Of a stretch of DNA of 35,675 bases, positions 30,801-35,675 are shown piece after piece. Position 1 is the stretch's first letter. The number at the start of each line of letters is the position of its first letter. This DNA is from a virus: IMG/VR virus record IMGVR_UViG_3300045885_000119, positions 1 through 35,675 of that record. The stretch is one strand, 5' to 3'. Position numbers and translations under genes: made by a program. A model generated the notes under the pieces. That model saw only the letters and a program-made list of their open reading frames with translations, did not search any database and was not told where the DNA came from.

Positions 30801-31000
30801 TCGCGGAGATCGACCACGAGGTGATCGTGGCGGCCATCGGTGCGATGGCCGTCATCGGTGCCGCTTTCACCACCGGCATGTTCGCCTACCTGGCGGCCAA
30901 GTTCCGCAACGGCAAGGCCGAGGTCGATCGGCGGCTGGACATCATCGAGCGCGAGATCGAGGCTCATCACCCCGAGCTCACGCGGAAGGGGGACGCATGA
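30797..31000 (+). CDS. Membrane protein, holin-like (67 aa)
   Basis: GTG 30797 overlaps the endolysin stop. Residues 10-32 form one hydrophobic helix (VIVAAIGAMAVIGAAFTTGM), followed by a charged helix (KAEVDRRLDIIEREIEAHH). The single-span, charged-tail form fits class III-type holins or holin partners. Its stop overlaps the start of the next membrane gene. Confidence 0.7.
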   Translation: MIAEIDHEVIVAAIGAMAVIGAAFTTGMFAYLAAKFRNGKAEVDRRLDIIEREIEAHHPELTRKGDA

Positions 31001-31215
31001 CCAGACCATCGGAGACGGTCACCGCCGCCGTGGGCTCGATCCTCGGCGCGTTGTTCGCGATCCTCGTCGCCTACGGGGTTGACATCCCCGACGGCGTACA
31101 GACGGCGGCCGTCGTGCTCGTCGCGTGGATCGCCACCGGCGTGACGTGGTTCTACGCCCGGCGCCAACGCGCCGGCGCGCTCGGCTCGGCGCCCGACGGC
31201 AAGGTCACCACGTGA
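30997..31215 (+). CDS. Holin-like membrane protein (72 aa)
   Basis: ATG 30997 overlaps the previous stop. Two hydrophobic helices (about 11-27, ILGALFAILVAYGV, and 36-53, AVVLVAWIATGVTWFYA) are joined by a short acidic turn and followed by a basic tail. That is the layout of a class II holin. Together with the 67-aa protein it forms a two-holin lysis pair, common in phages of actinobacteria. Confidence 0.75.
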   Translation: MTRPSETVTAAVGSILGALFAILVAYGVDIPDGVQTAAVVLVAWIATGVTWFYARRQRAGALGSAPDGKVTT

Positions 31216-31276
31216 GCGGAGGGGACGGCGTGACCCACGCGTCAAGCTGACTGGCGGGGTCCCTCCCCAATTGCGG

Positions 31277-31309
31277 GCGGCTCCTGGGCCTCAGGCACCC
31301 GGGGGCCGC
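31277..31309 (+). terminator. Hairpin terminator after the lysis genes
   Basis: A 12-bp stem (31277-31288 with 31298-31309, two G-U pairs) and a 9-nt loop lie 60 bp after the last holin. The G/C-rich stem lacks a T-run, as in many actinobacterial terminators. The 132-bp region 31216-31347 holds nothing else that I can support except a TACAAT box at 31325-31330. Confidence 0.6.
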
Positions 31310-31324
31310 TCGCATCATGTGCGC

Positions 31325-31330
31325 TACAAT
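31325..31330 (+). promoter_or_regulatory. Possible -10 box before the 55-aa gene
   Basis: TACAAT lies 18 bp upstream of ATG 31348 and just after the lysis terminator, so it could be the -10 of a small independent unit. No matching -35 is visible, so support is weak. Confidence 0.3.
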
Positions 31331-31347
31331 GGGTCCCGTGAGCCGCG

Positions 31348-31515
31348 ATGGGGGACGAACCGCGTAACTGTCGGTGGTGCTCGGCGCTACTCGGCGCCGG
31401 CGGGTTCTGCGCGCATTGTGACGGCCCGCCCCACGATCCCGCGACGTGTCCTCTGTGTGCGGCCGGCGATCGCGTGATGCGCGAGCTCGCCCGAACGATC
31501 CGGCGCCGCGGCTAG
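31348..31515 (+). CDS. Zinc-ribbon microprotein (55 aa)
   Basis: A 55-codon gene with three CxxC-type pairs (CRWC, CAHC, CPLC) arranged as a treble zinc ribbon, then a basic helix (RVMRELARTIRRRG). It sits alone after the lysis terminator and shares a CTAG with the stop of the opposite-strand secreted gene (stops overlap at 31512-31515). The dense Cys pattern makes it unlikely to be a random frame. Function is unknown. Confidence 0.55.
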   Translation: MGDEPRNCRWCSALLGAGGFCAHCDGPPHDPATCPLCAAGDRVMRELARTIRRRG

Positions 31516-31904
31516 GGCCAGCGAACCGTCACCGACTTGTACGTGCAGTCGAAATCGCCCGAGTGGCGCACCTTCACGATCGCGACCCCGCCGGCGCGGC
31601 GCTTGACGCTGATCGTCCGGCCCGTGCAATCGCCGGTCCCGAATGCCTTGGCTGACAGCGGCCCCGACCCGACGCCCTCGACCCGCACCGTGAACCACGC
31701 CCATCCGACGGCGTTGCCGATCGTCGCGCCATACGTCTCGACTTCGTAGTCGGCGTAGTCGTCGACGATCACATAGGCCAGGTCCGACGCGTCGTACCGC
31801 ACGATGTTGCGAGCGGCGTTCACGCTCACCTTGCCGGCCGACGCCGGACCTGCCAGCGCCAGCGTGAGCCCGACCGCCAGGCCGACCGCCAAGAACTTCC
31901 GCAT
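31512..31904 (-). CDS. Secreted small protein of the lysogeny operon (130 aa)
   Basis: The start at 31904 is chosen because GGAGGGAGGG lies just upstream and because residues 1-24 (RKFLAVGLAVGLTLALAGPA) are a Sec signal peptide with an AxA-like cleavage site. The mature part is a beta-rich protein with two cysteines (near GDCTGR and FDCTYK) and Asp/Tyr-rich strands (VIVDDYADYEVETYG). It is the last gene of the minus operon with repressor and integrase, so it should be made in the lysogen: a candidate lysogenic-conversion or superinfection-exclusion factor. No family is recognised. Confidence 0.7.
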   Translation of the reverse strand: MRKFLAVGLAVGLTLALAGPASAGKVSVNAARNIVRYDASDLAYVIVDDYADYEVETYGATIGNAVGWAWFTVRVEGVGSGPLSAKAFGTGDCTGRTISVKRRAGGVAIVKVRHSGDFDCTYKSVTVRWP

Positions 31905-31918
31905 GGTTTCCCTCCCTC

Positions 31919-32770
31919 CTATCCGGTGAGCGAGCGGCGGAACACCGCCGCCCGTCGTGCCGACTTCACCCGTGCGTATCGGTGGACGGTCGACAGGTTC
32001 GCGTGCCCGAGCGCCTCCATGGTCAAGAGCGGGTCCTGTGACCGCTCGTACACCTCGGTCCCGAACGTGTGCCGGGCCAGGTGCGGATGCCGCCGCCCCT
32101 CCGGAAGGCCAGCGTCGGTCGCGGCCTCGTGGAACCATCGCCAGATGGTCACCTTGTGGACGCCGATCAGCGGTCCCGTGGGCCTTGCCTCACGCAAGGC
32201 ATCGACCGCTCGCCGGGCAGCGGGGGTGAGCTCGACGGCGTAGGGGCGGTCGTTCTTGACGTAGCGGAAGTGCAGCATCCCTCCGTGGACGTCCCGCGCC
32301 TCGACGCCGGCAAGTGATCCGATGCGGGCACCCGTCTCGAACAGGAGCGTGATCGCGTGCACTCGCTCGGTCGGCCGCCGGCGGGCCGCGGCGGCGAGGA
32401 TGGCCCGGACCTCATGCGGCTCGAAGTAGTCGGGAGGCGGGTACTTCGGGCTCCGCGCCACGAGCTCGGTCGTCGGGTCCTGCTCCACGTACCCCCTCCG
32501 CTTCGCCCATCGGTAGAACCCTCGGAGCGCCGCGACGTACGCCTGACGGTTCGATCCCTTCGCGTTCACGGCGGCAAGGAACCGGTTGATCACGTCCTCG
32601 GTGACCGTCTCGGGGCTGGACCGGGTTCGGCGCAGGAACCGGAGCAGGTACGCCTCTCGCTGCTCGATCGTCGTGGAGCTCATCTCCCGGGCCGCCATCG
32701 CGTCGTGCCAACCGTCGAGCAACGCCCACAAGGCGTCCAGCGTCCCGGCGACGTGGAGGTGTGCGGGCAC
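31919..32770 (-). CDS. int: Tyrosine-family integrase
   Basis: The C-terminal domain holds the full tyrosine recombinase set: R149 in TGARIGSL, K172 in VKND, H230/R233 in HLARHTF, H256 in GHANLST and catalytic Y265 in HRYARV. The N-terminal part is a core-binding SAM-like domain (residues about 11-95). GTG 32770 is chosen because GGGGGAGGA is correctly spaced and it lies one base after the repressor stop; longer starts up to 32860 would run into the repressor gene. The protein integrates the phage genome at attP. No attP was identified with confidence. Confidence 0.9.
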   Translation of the reverse strand: MPAHLHVAGTLDALWALLDGWHDAMAAREMSSTTIEQREAYLLRFLRRTRSSPETVTEDVINRFLAAVNAKGSNRQAYVAALRGFYRWAKRRGYVEQDPTTELVARSPKYPPPDYFEPHEVRAILAAAARRRPTERVHAITLLFETGARIGSLAGVEARDVHGGMLHFRYVKNDRPYAVELTPAARRAVDALREARPTGPLIGVHKVTIWRWFHEAATDAGLPEGRRHPHLARHTFGTEVYERSQDPLLTMEALGHANLSTVHRYARVKSARRAAVFRRSLTG

Positions 32771-32771
32771 C

Positions 32772-33260
32772 TCATCCTCCCCCGCGCCCCCGGGTCCGGG
32801 GGGAAGGGCCATCGCAGACACTACGCCCGGATGATGCCCCCAGCCTGGCCCGGGACGCAAGCCGAGCCGGTCGGCGTAGGTCCGATGCCAGGTCGACAGA
32901 CGGATGGACCCGGCGCGGGGCCGGGTCCGGGTCGGTCAGGAACAGGAAACCCGGCGGGCCGTGAAGGTTGCGAGCGAGGTACGGGGGCGTATCGCTCGCG
33001 GGATCGTAGTCGTCCGCGATCAGCCTGTCGGCCCTCGTGCCCGTGCGGTTCGCGATCGCCTTCACCGTCGAGAGTCGGACGTCGTTCTTGGCGTTGAGGA
33101 TCGACCGCAACGTCTCCGGCGCGAGGCCGAAGGCGAACGCATAGCGGTCGGGGTTCCCGCCCCCGAGGCTCGTGATCAGCGCCGAGACGTTGCGGGCGAG
33201 TACCTCTTGAAGTGAGTGGTCCTTCGGCGCCTGTTCGAGCAGCGTACGGTCGATCGCCAT
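32772..33260 (-). CDS. Phage repressor (HTH)
   Basis: The 162-aa product has an N-terminal helix-turn-helix: LARNVSALITSLGGGNPDRY with FGLAPETLRSILNAKNDV and LSTVKAIANRTGTRADRLI. The C-terminal 60 residues are Pro/Arg-rich and low in complexity, so no typical cleavage domain of LexA/cI type is visible. It is placed divergent from an early operon and upstream of integrase, which fits the lysogeny repressor. ATG 33260 is chosen because it lies 7 nt after a -10 box (TAGCAT), suggesting a leaderless mRNA. In-frame ATGs at 33287 and 33296 lie upstream of that -10 and would not be transcribed from it. Confidence 0.8.
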   Translation of the reverse strand: MAIDRTLLEQAPKDHSLQEVLARNVSALITSLGGGNPDRYAFAFGLAPETLRSILNAKNDVRLSTVKAIANRTGTRADRLIADDYDPASDTPPYLARNLHGPPGFLFLTDPDPAPRRVHPSVDLASDLRRPARLASRARLGASSGRSVCDGPSPRTRGRGGG

Positions 33261-33267
33261 GCCCAGG

Positions 33268-33296
33268 ATGCTAGGGCTACGGAACATGGTTGACAA
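33268..33296 (-). promoter_or_regulatory. Repressor promoter (leaderless, minus strand)
   Basis: On the minus strand, TTGTCA (33296-33291) is followed by exactly 17 bp and TAGCAT (33273-33268), then 7 nt to the repressor ATG. Its -35 overlaps the -35 of the opposite early promoter, so one RNA polymerase binding excludes the other. Confidence 0.75.
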
Positions 33297-33316
33297 CCCT
33301 AGGGTTCTAGCCTAGA
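33270..33316. promoter_or_regulatory. Operator-like CTAG palindromes in the switch
   Basis: Three related sites occupy the switch: GCTAGGGCTA at 33270-33279, the perfect palindrome AACCCTAGGGTT at 33295-33306 (between -35 and -10 of the early promoter), and TCTAGCCTAGA at 33306-33316 (over the -10). Their shared CTAG core and overlap with both promoters suggest binding of the repressor or of the HTH protein at 33327. Confidence 0.6.
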
Positions 33317-33318
33317 TT
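33290..33318 (+). promoter_or_regulatory. Early rightward promoter (leaderless)
   Basis: A consensus TTGACA (33290-33295), an exact 17-bp spacer and TAGATT (33313-33318) precede ATG 33327 by 8 nt, so the transcript should begin at or next to the start codon. It should drive the early operon that runs through the array and across the circular junction. Confidence 0.8.
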
Positions 33319-33326
33319 CCTGGGCC

Positions 33327-33524
33327 ATGGGTTCTGGGGGAGCGGCGTACGGAGCGCGGCGCGGTCGGGGCGAGACGCGGGCGCTCGTGCTCGCACTCGC
33401 GCAGCAAGGGAAGACGGTCCGAGAGATCGCCCGCACGACGGACGTCTCCGAGGTCGCCGTGCGCAAGCACCTCCGATCGCTCCGCGACGCCGGCGAGCTC
33501 ACCGTCGAAGAGGGCGCGGCGTGA
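33327..33524 (+). CDS. Cro/excisionase-like HTH protein (65 aa)
   Basis: The first early gene. After a Gly/Arg-rich start, residues 20-60 form a helix-turn-helix (ALAQQGKTVREIARTTDVSE, then VRKHLRSLRDAGELTV), a winged-helix type. By position (opposite the repressor, first in the early operon) it may be Cro-like or an antirepressor. ATG 33327 fits the leaderless promoter. It overlaps the next GTG by 4 bases. Confidence 0.7.
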   Translation: MGSGGAAYGARRGRGETRALVLALAQQGKTVREIARTTDVSEVAVRKHLRSLRDAGELTVEEGAA

Positions 33525-33943
33525 ACGGCCAGGGCTCCATCTTCGACGCCGTCGACGACGAGCTCCGCGAACGCGACCTGATCCCCGACCCGGGCCGACC
33601 GGCACCCGGCGCCTGGCATCGCAACGGGACCGACACGGAGCGCGCCGCGGCGCTCGCGGCCATGCCGCGGAAGGGCTCGCAACGGGCGCGGGTGCTCGAA
33701 CGGTTCCAGAACGACCCCTACGGCTGGACCGATTACGAGCTCGGTGAGGCGCTCGGCATGTTCCGGTGGGTCGCTGGCACGCGGCGCGGGGAACTGATCC
33801 GCGACGGTTGGCCGATCGTCGACATCGGCGAGCGCCGGCCGACCGACACCGGGTCGAGCGCGATCGTGTGGGCGCTGCGGGAGCGCCCATGGACTGACGG
33901 AGGCACGAGGGGGAGGGAGAACCATGGCAACAAGAACAGCTAG
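33521..33943 (+). CDS. Winged-helix-like early protein (140 aa)
   Basis: GTG 33521 overlaps the HTH gene. Residues 50-105 form a winged-helix-like domain (RARVLERFQNDPYGWTDYEL, then LGMFRWVAGTRRGELIRDGW), seen in small phage DNA-binding proteins. The N- and C-terminal tails are charged and disordered. The end overlaps the next gene by 20 bases. DNA binding is likely; the target is unknown. Confidence 0.65.
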   Translation: MNGQGSIFDAVDDELRERDLIPDPGRPAPGAWHRNGTDTERAAALAAMPRKGSQRARVLERFQNDPYGWTDYELGEALGMFRWVAGTRRGELIRDGWPIVDIGERRPTDTGSSAIVWALRERPWTDGGTRGRENHGNKNS

Positions 33944-34460
33944 GACCGCGGACCCGCTGGACGAGGCCGCGTTCCTGTCGCTCGTCGGTGAACGCCTCAA
34001 GACGGGCGGAGCGGTAGGCGAGATCGTCGCCTCGGTGCTCGATGCGATGGCGCTGGCGCCCGCGTTCGAGGAGGAGCTGGTCCGCGTTGGTGCGGTCAAT
34101 GTGGCGCTGAAGGCGCTCAACCAGGCACCGCGCCGACACGCGTTGAGGACCGTCAAGGTGCGCTCACAGCGCGACGCGACCTCGGGGTACCGGTCGGTCG
34201 TGGTCCGCAGCGAACTGCGGGATTGGCCGCTCTCGACGGCGTCGGGACGCCGGGTGGAGTTGGCGACACCGGCCGAGGTGGACGCCGAACTGACCCACAT
34301 CGGCAACGTGATGGCAGGGCTCGCCTCGCACGCTCGCGTGCTTCGCAAGCTGCGAGACGAGGCGATCGCCGCGGGCGTCGCGACGTGCGGGGAACTGTCC
34401 GACGACGTACTTGAGGCGTGTCTGTGGGAGGGGGTCCGAGATGCCAGCAGCGAAGGGTAG
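33924..34460 (+). CDS. Hypothetical early protein (178 aa)
   Basis: ATG 33924 has GGGGGAGGGAG upstream, in the tail of the winged-helix gene. The protein is mostly helical (FLSLVGERLKTGGAVGEIVA, then VVRSELRDWPLSTASG and helices with AELTHIGNVMAGLASHARVL). The family is not recognised. It overlaps the next gene by 20 bases, so the two are coupled. A role in early DNA metabolism is inferred from position. Confidence 0.6.
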   Translation: MATRTARTADPLDEAAFLSLVGERLKTGGAVGEIVASVLDAMALAPAFEEELVRVGAVNVALKALNQAPRRHALRTVKVRSQRDATSGYRSVVVRSELRDWPLSTASGRRVELATPAEVDAELTHIGNVMAGLASHARVLRKLRDEAIAAGVATCGELSDDVLEACLWEGVRDASSEG

Positions 34461-35208
34461 GGCAGCACCGACCGTCCTCGAGGTGCCGTCGATCCAGACG
34501 GAAACGCTTGAGTTCGCGATCATCGGCACGGCACCGCTCGTCTACAACTCGATGAGCGAGAAGGCGAAGCGGGAGTTGATGCTTCCCGCGTCGCAGCAGG
34601 AGAAGAAGCAACGCAAGGCGCTCGGCGTGTTGAAGCATCACCCGAGGGAGGAGTACCGCAACTCAACCGTGCGCCTGGCCGAGGGCCCGACGCTGCTCGG
34701 GTTCCCCGCGCCGGCGTTCAAGGCCGCGATGATGGACGCCTCGGCCGACGCCGCGGCGTTCAAGACCGAGATCGCCCGGCTCGTGCGGGTGGACTTCTAC
34801 TCGATTCCCATCTGGGGCCTTCCGCGCCTGTTCATGGCCACGGTCAAGACCGCGGACCAGGCCAAGACGCCTGACATCCGCACACGAGCCATCCTGCCGG
34901 AATGGGCGACGACGATCCGCGTGACCTTCGTCGCCAACCGGCTTAACGCGCAGACGATCACCAACCTGCTGTCGATGGCCGGCGTTACGCAGGGGATCGG
35001 AGACTTCCGCCAGGGCAAGGGCAAGGGAAGCTTCGGCACCTTCGAGATCACCGACGCCGCATCACCGGCGTTCCACGCGATCCAGCAGCAGGGGCGCGAG
35101 GCTCAGGATGCGGCCATCGCCGACCCCGTGCCGTTCGACCTCGGGAGCGAGGAACTGCTCGCCTGGTGGGACGCCGAGGTTGATCGCCGGGGCGTGGACG
35201 TTGCATGA
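34441..35208 (+). CDS. Widespread uncharacterised phage protein (255 aa)
   Basis: The 255-aa product matches a family I recognise from many phages and prophages without known function: an N-terminal IIGTAPLVYNSMSEKAKREL, GFPAPAFKAAMMDASADAAA, then RTRAILPEWATTIRVTFVAN with LSMAGVTQGIGDFRQGKGKG and SFGTFEI. The glycine-rich turn before F-G-x-F is the strongest family mark. It is often near recombination genes. ATG 34441 is in the end of the upstream gene; an in-frame start at 34411 is less likely. It is the last gene before the pentamer array, and is co-transcribed with it. Confidence 0.75.
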   Translation: MPAAKGRAAPTVLEVPSIQTETLEFAIIGTAPLVYNSMSEKAKRELMLPASQQEKKQRKALGVLKHHPREEYRNSTVRLAEGPTLLGFPAPAFKAAMMDASADAAAFKTEIARLVRVDFYSIPIWGLPRLFMATVKTADQAKTPDIRTRAILPEWATTIRVTFVANRLNAQTITNLLSMAGVTQGIGDFRQGKGKGSFGTFEITDAASPAFHAIQQQGREAQDAAIADPVPFDLGSEELLAWWDAEVDRRGVDVA

Positions 35209-35219
35209 GTCTGCCTAGC

Positions 35220-35539
35220 GGTCATGGCGTGGCGTGGAGCGGCTGGGCCAGGCTCGGCGGGGCTCGGCATGGCGAGGCCTGGCGGTCGGGGCGGGGCGAG
35301 GCGCGGCGGGGCGAGGCCTGGCGGTCAGGGCTTGGCGGGGCGAGGCGCGGCGTGGCGTGGCGAGGCGCGGCGGTCGGGGCTAGGCGGGGCGAGGCCGGGC
35401 TGGGCACGGCATGGCGCGGCCGGGCGGTCATGGCGGGGCGGGGCGAGGCGCGCCTAGGCTTGGCGTGGCGCGGCACGGCTTGGCGGTCGAAACGAGGCAC
35501 GCCTAGGTTAGGCCGGGCAGGGCATGGCGAGGCCCGGTC
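35220..35539 (+). repeat. NNGGC pentamer array with GGTC punctuation
   Basis: The 340-bp stretch after 35208 has no gene. It reads as about 58 pentamers NNGGC, 53 of them exact, divided into blocks of 12, 7, 9, 10, 11 and 9 by GGTC at 35220, 35284, 35323, 35372, 35426, 35485 and 35536. Distances between GGTCs are 64, 39, 49, 54 and 59, each a multiple of 5 plus 4; the sixth block ends with two extra bases and decays. The first two bases of each pentamer vary, whereas GGC is fixed. A period of 5 excludes ordinary coding selection, and open frames here are artefacts of the missing stop codons. GG repeated every 5 nt with 3-nt loops could form two-tetrad G-quadruplexes on the plus strand/RNA. 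Function is unknown. Confidence 0.85.
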
Positions 35540-35548
35540 GTCTCTCGT

Positions 35549-35675
35549 GGGGGAGGGGATACCGGGGTCGCGGTCGACCGAAGGTGACGCCGGCTGCGGT
35601 GGATCGGCCCGCGCCGGGACCCACGCCGGGTCCCCTCTCCCCGATATCGAAGCCCTACTACGCCGTCACGGTGAG
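35549..35675. repeat. Terminal direct repeat (right copy)
   Basis: Identical to bases 1-127 (see left copy). It shows that the sequence closes into a circle, so the segment from 35209 through 35548 and on to 135 is one continuous intergenic region of about 475 bp holding the pentamer array and the hairpin leader. Confidence 0.9.

Noticed and set aside
31216-31347. attP or tRNA gene near the integrase
   Set aside because: No tRNA-like cloverleaf or duplicated core sequence is visible here; the gap holds only a hairpin and a weak TACAAT box. attP cannot be assigned without a host sequence.
32812-32860. Longer integrase start at 32860 or 32812
   Set aside because: These starts lie within the repressor gene without a ribosome-binding site. 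GTG 32770 has GGGGGAGGA at proper distance and follows the repressor stop by one base.
35220-35539. CRISPR array or coding sequence in the pentamer region
   Set aside because: Units are 5 nt with a 4-nt spacer, far too short for CRISPR. Open frames on both strands are low-complexity Arg/Gly/Ala or Arg/Pro strings created by the lack of stop codons.

Overview
The window is a complete, circular genome of a temperate tailed phage with a long, probably non-contractile tail (siphovirus-like), assembled from a GC-rich host. The first 127 bases recur exactly as the last 127 bases, the signature of a circular assembly cut at a k-mer overlap, so the unique genome is about 35,548 bp. High GC, many GTG starts, four-base ATGA/GTGA gene overlaps, probable leaderless promoters and a D,D-carboxypeptidase-type endolysin suggest an actinobacterial host or a similar high-GC bacterium. 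This is an inference from composition; no host gene or att site pins it down.

Layout on the circle. (1) 32.7-33.3 kb holds the lysogeny switch: a minus-strand operon of repressor, tyrosine integrase and a secreted small protein, facing a rightward early operon. The two promoters share one overlapping -35 and both appear leaderless. (2) 33.3-35.2 kb has the first early genes: two winged-helix/HTH proteins, an unknown protein, and a 255-aa protein of a phage family that is widespread but uncharacterised. (3) 35.2-35.55 kb is a striking non-coding array of about 58 NNGGC pentamers in blocks of 12, 7, 9, 10, 11 and 9, punctuated by the tetranucleotide GGTC. It is followed, across the circular junction, by a structured GC-rich leader. 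(4) 0.1-8.4 kb carries tightly overlapped early/middle genes: small membrane proteins, a RecT-like annealing protein, a putative replication initiator, two free-standing HNH nucleases, a secreted lytic transglycosylase, many small zinc-ribbon proteins and a DUF1508-like protein. (5) 8.4-14.1 kb is packaging and head: HNH nuclease, large terminase, portal, and a single gene fusing prohead protease to major capsid protein with a credible internal start for capsid alone. (6) 14.2-23.4 kb holds head decoration, connectors, major tail protein, a frameshifted tail chaperone pair and tape measure. (7) 23.4-30.1 kb holds receptor-binding and tail-tip proteins: a beta-helix tailspike, a tail hub with an inserted LamG-like domain, a fibre, and a glycoside-hydrolase-like protein with a coiled-coil tail. 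(8) 30.1-31.2 kb is lysis: VanY-like endolysin and two membrane proteins (holins).

Expression logic visible in the DNA: overlapping stop/start codons tie most genes into a few long rightward transcripts. Five late genes (portal, connector, a 57-aa gene, a post-tape-measure gene, endolysin) start exactly 25 nt after a GTGACC element with further conserved positions, a candidate phage-specific late promoter/leaderless start signal. The most unusual elements are the pentamer array, the symmetric leaderless switch and the GTGACC element.
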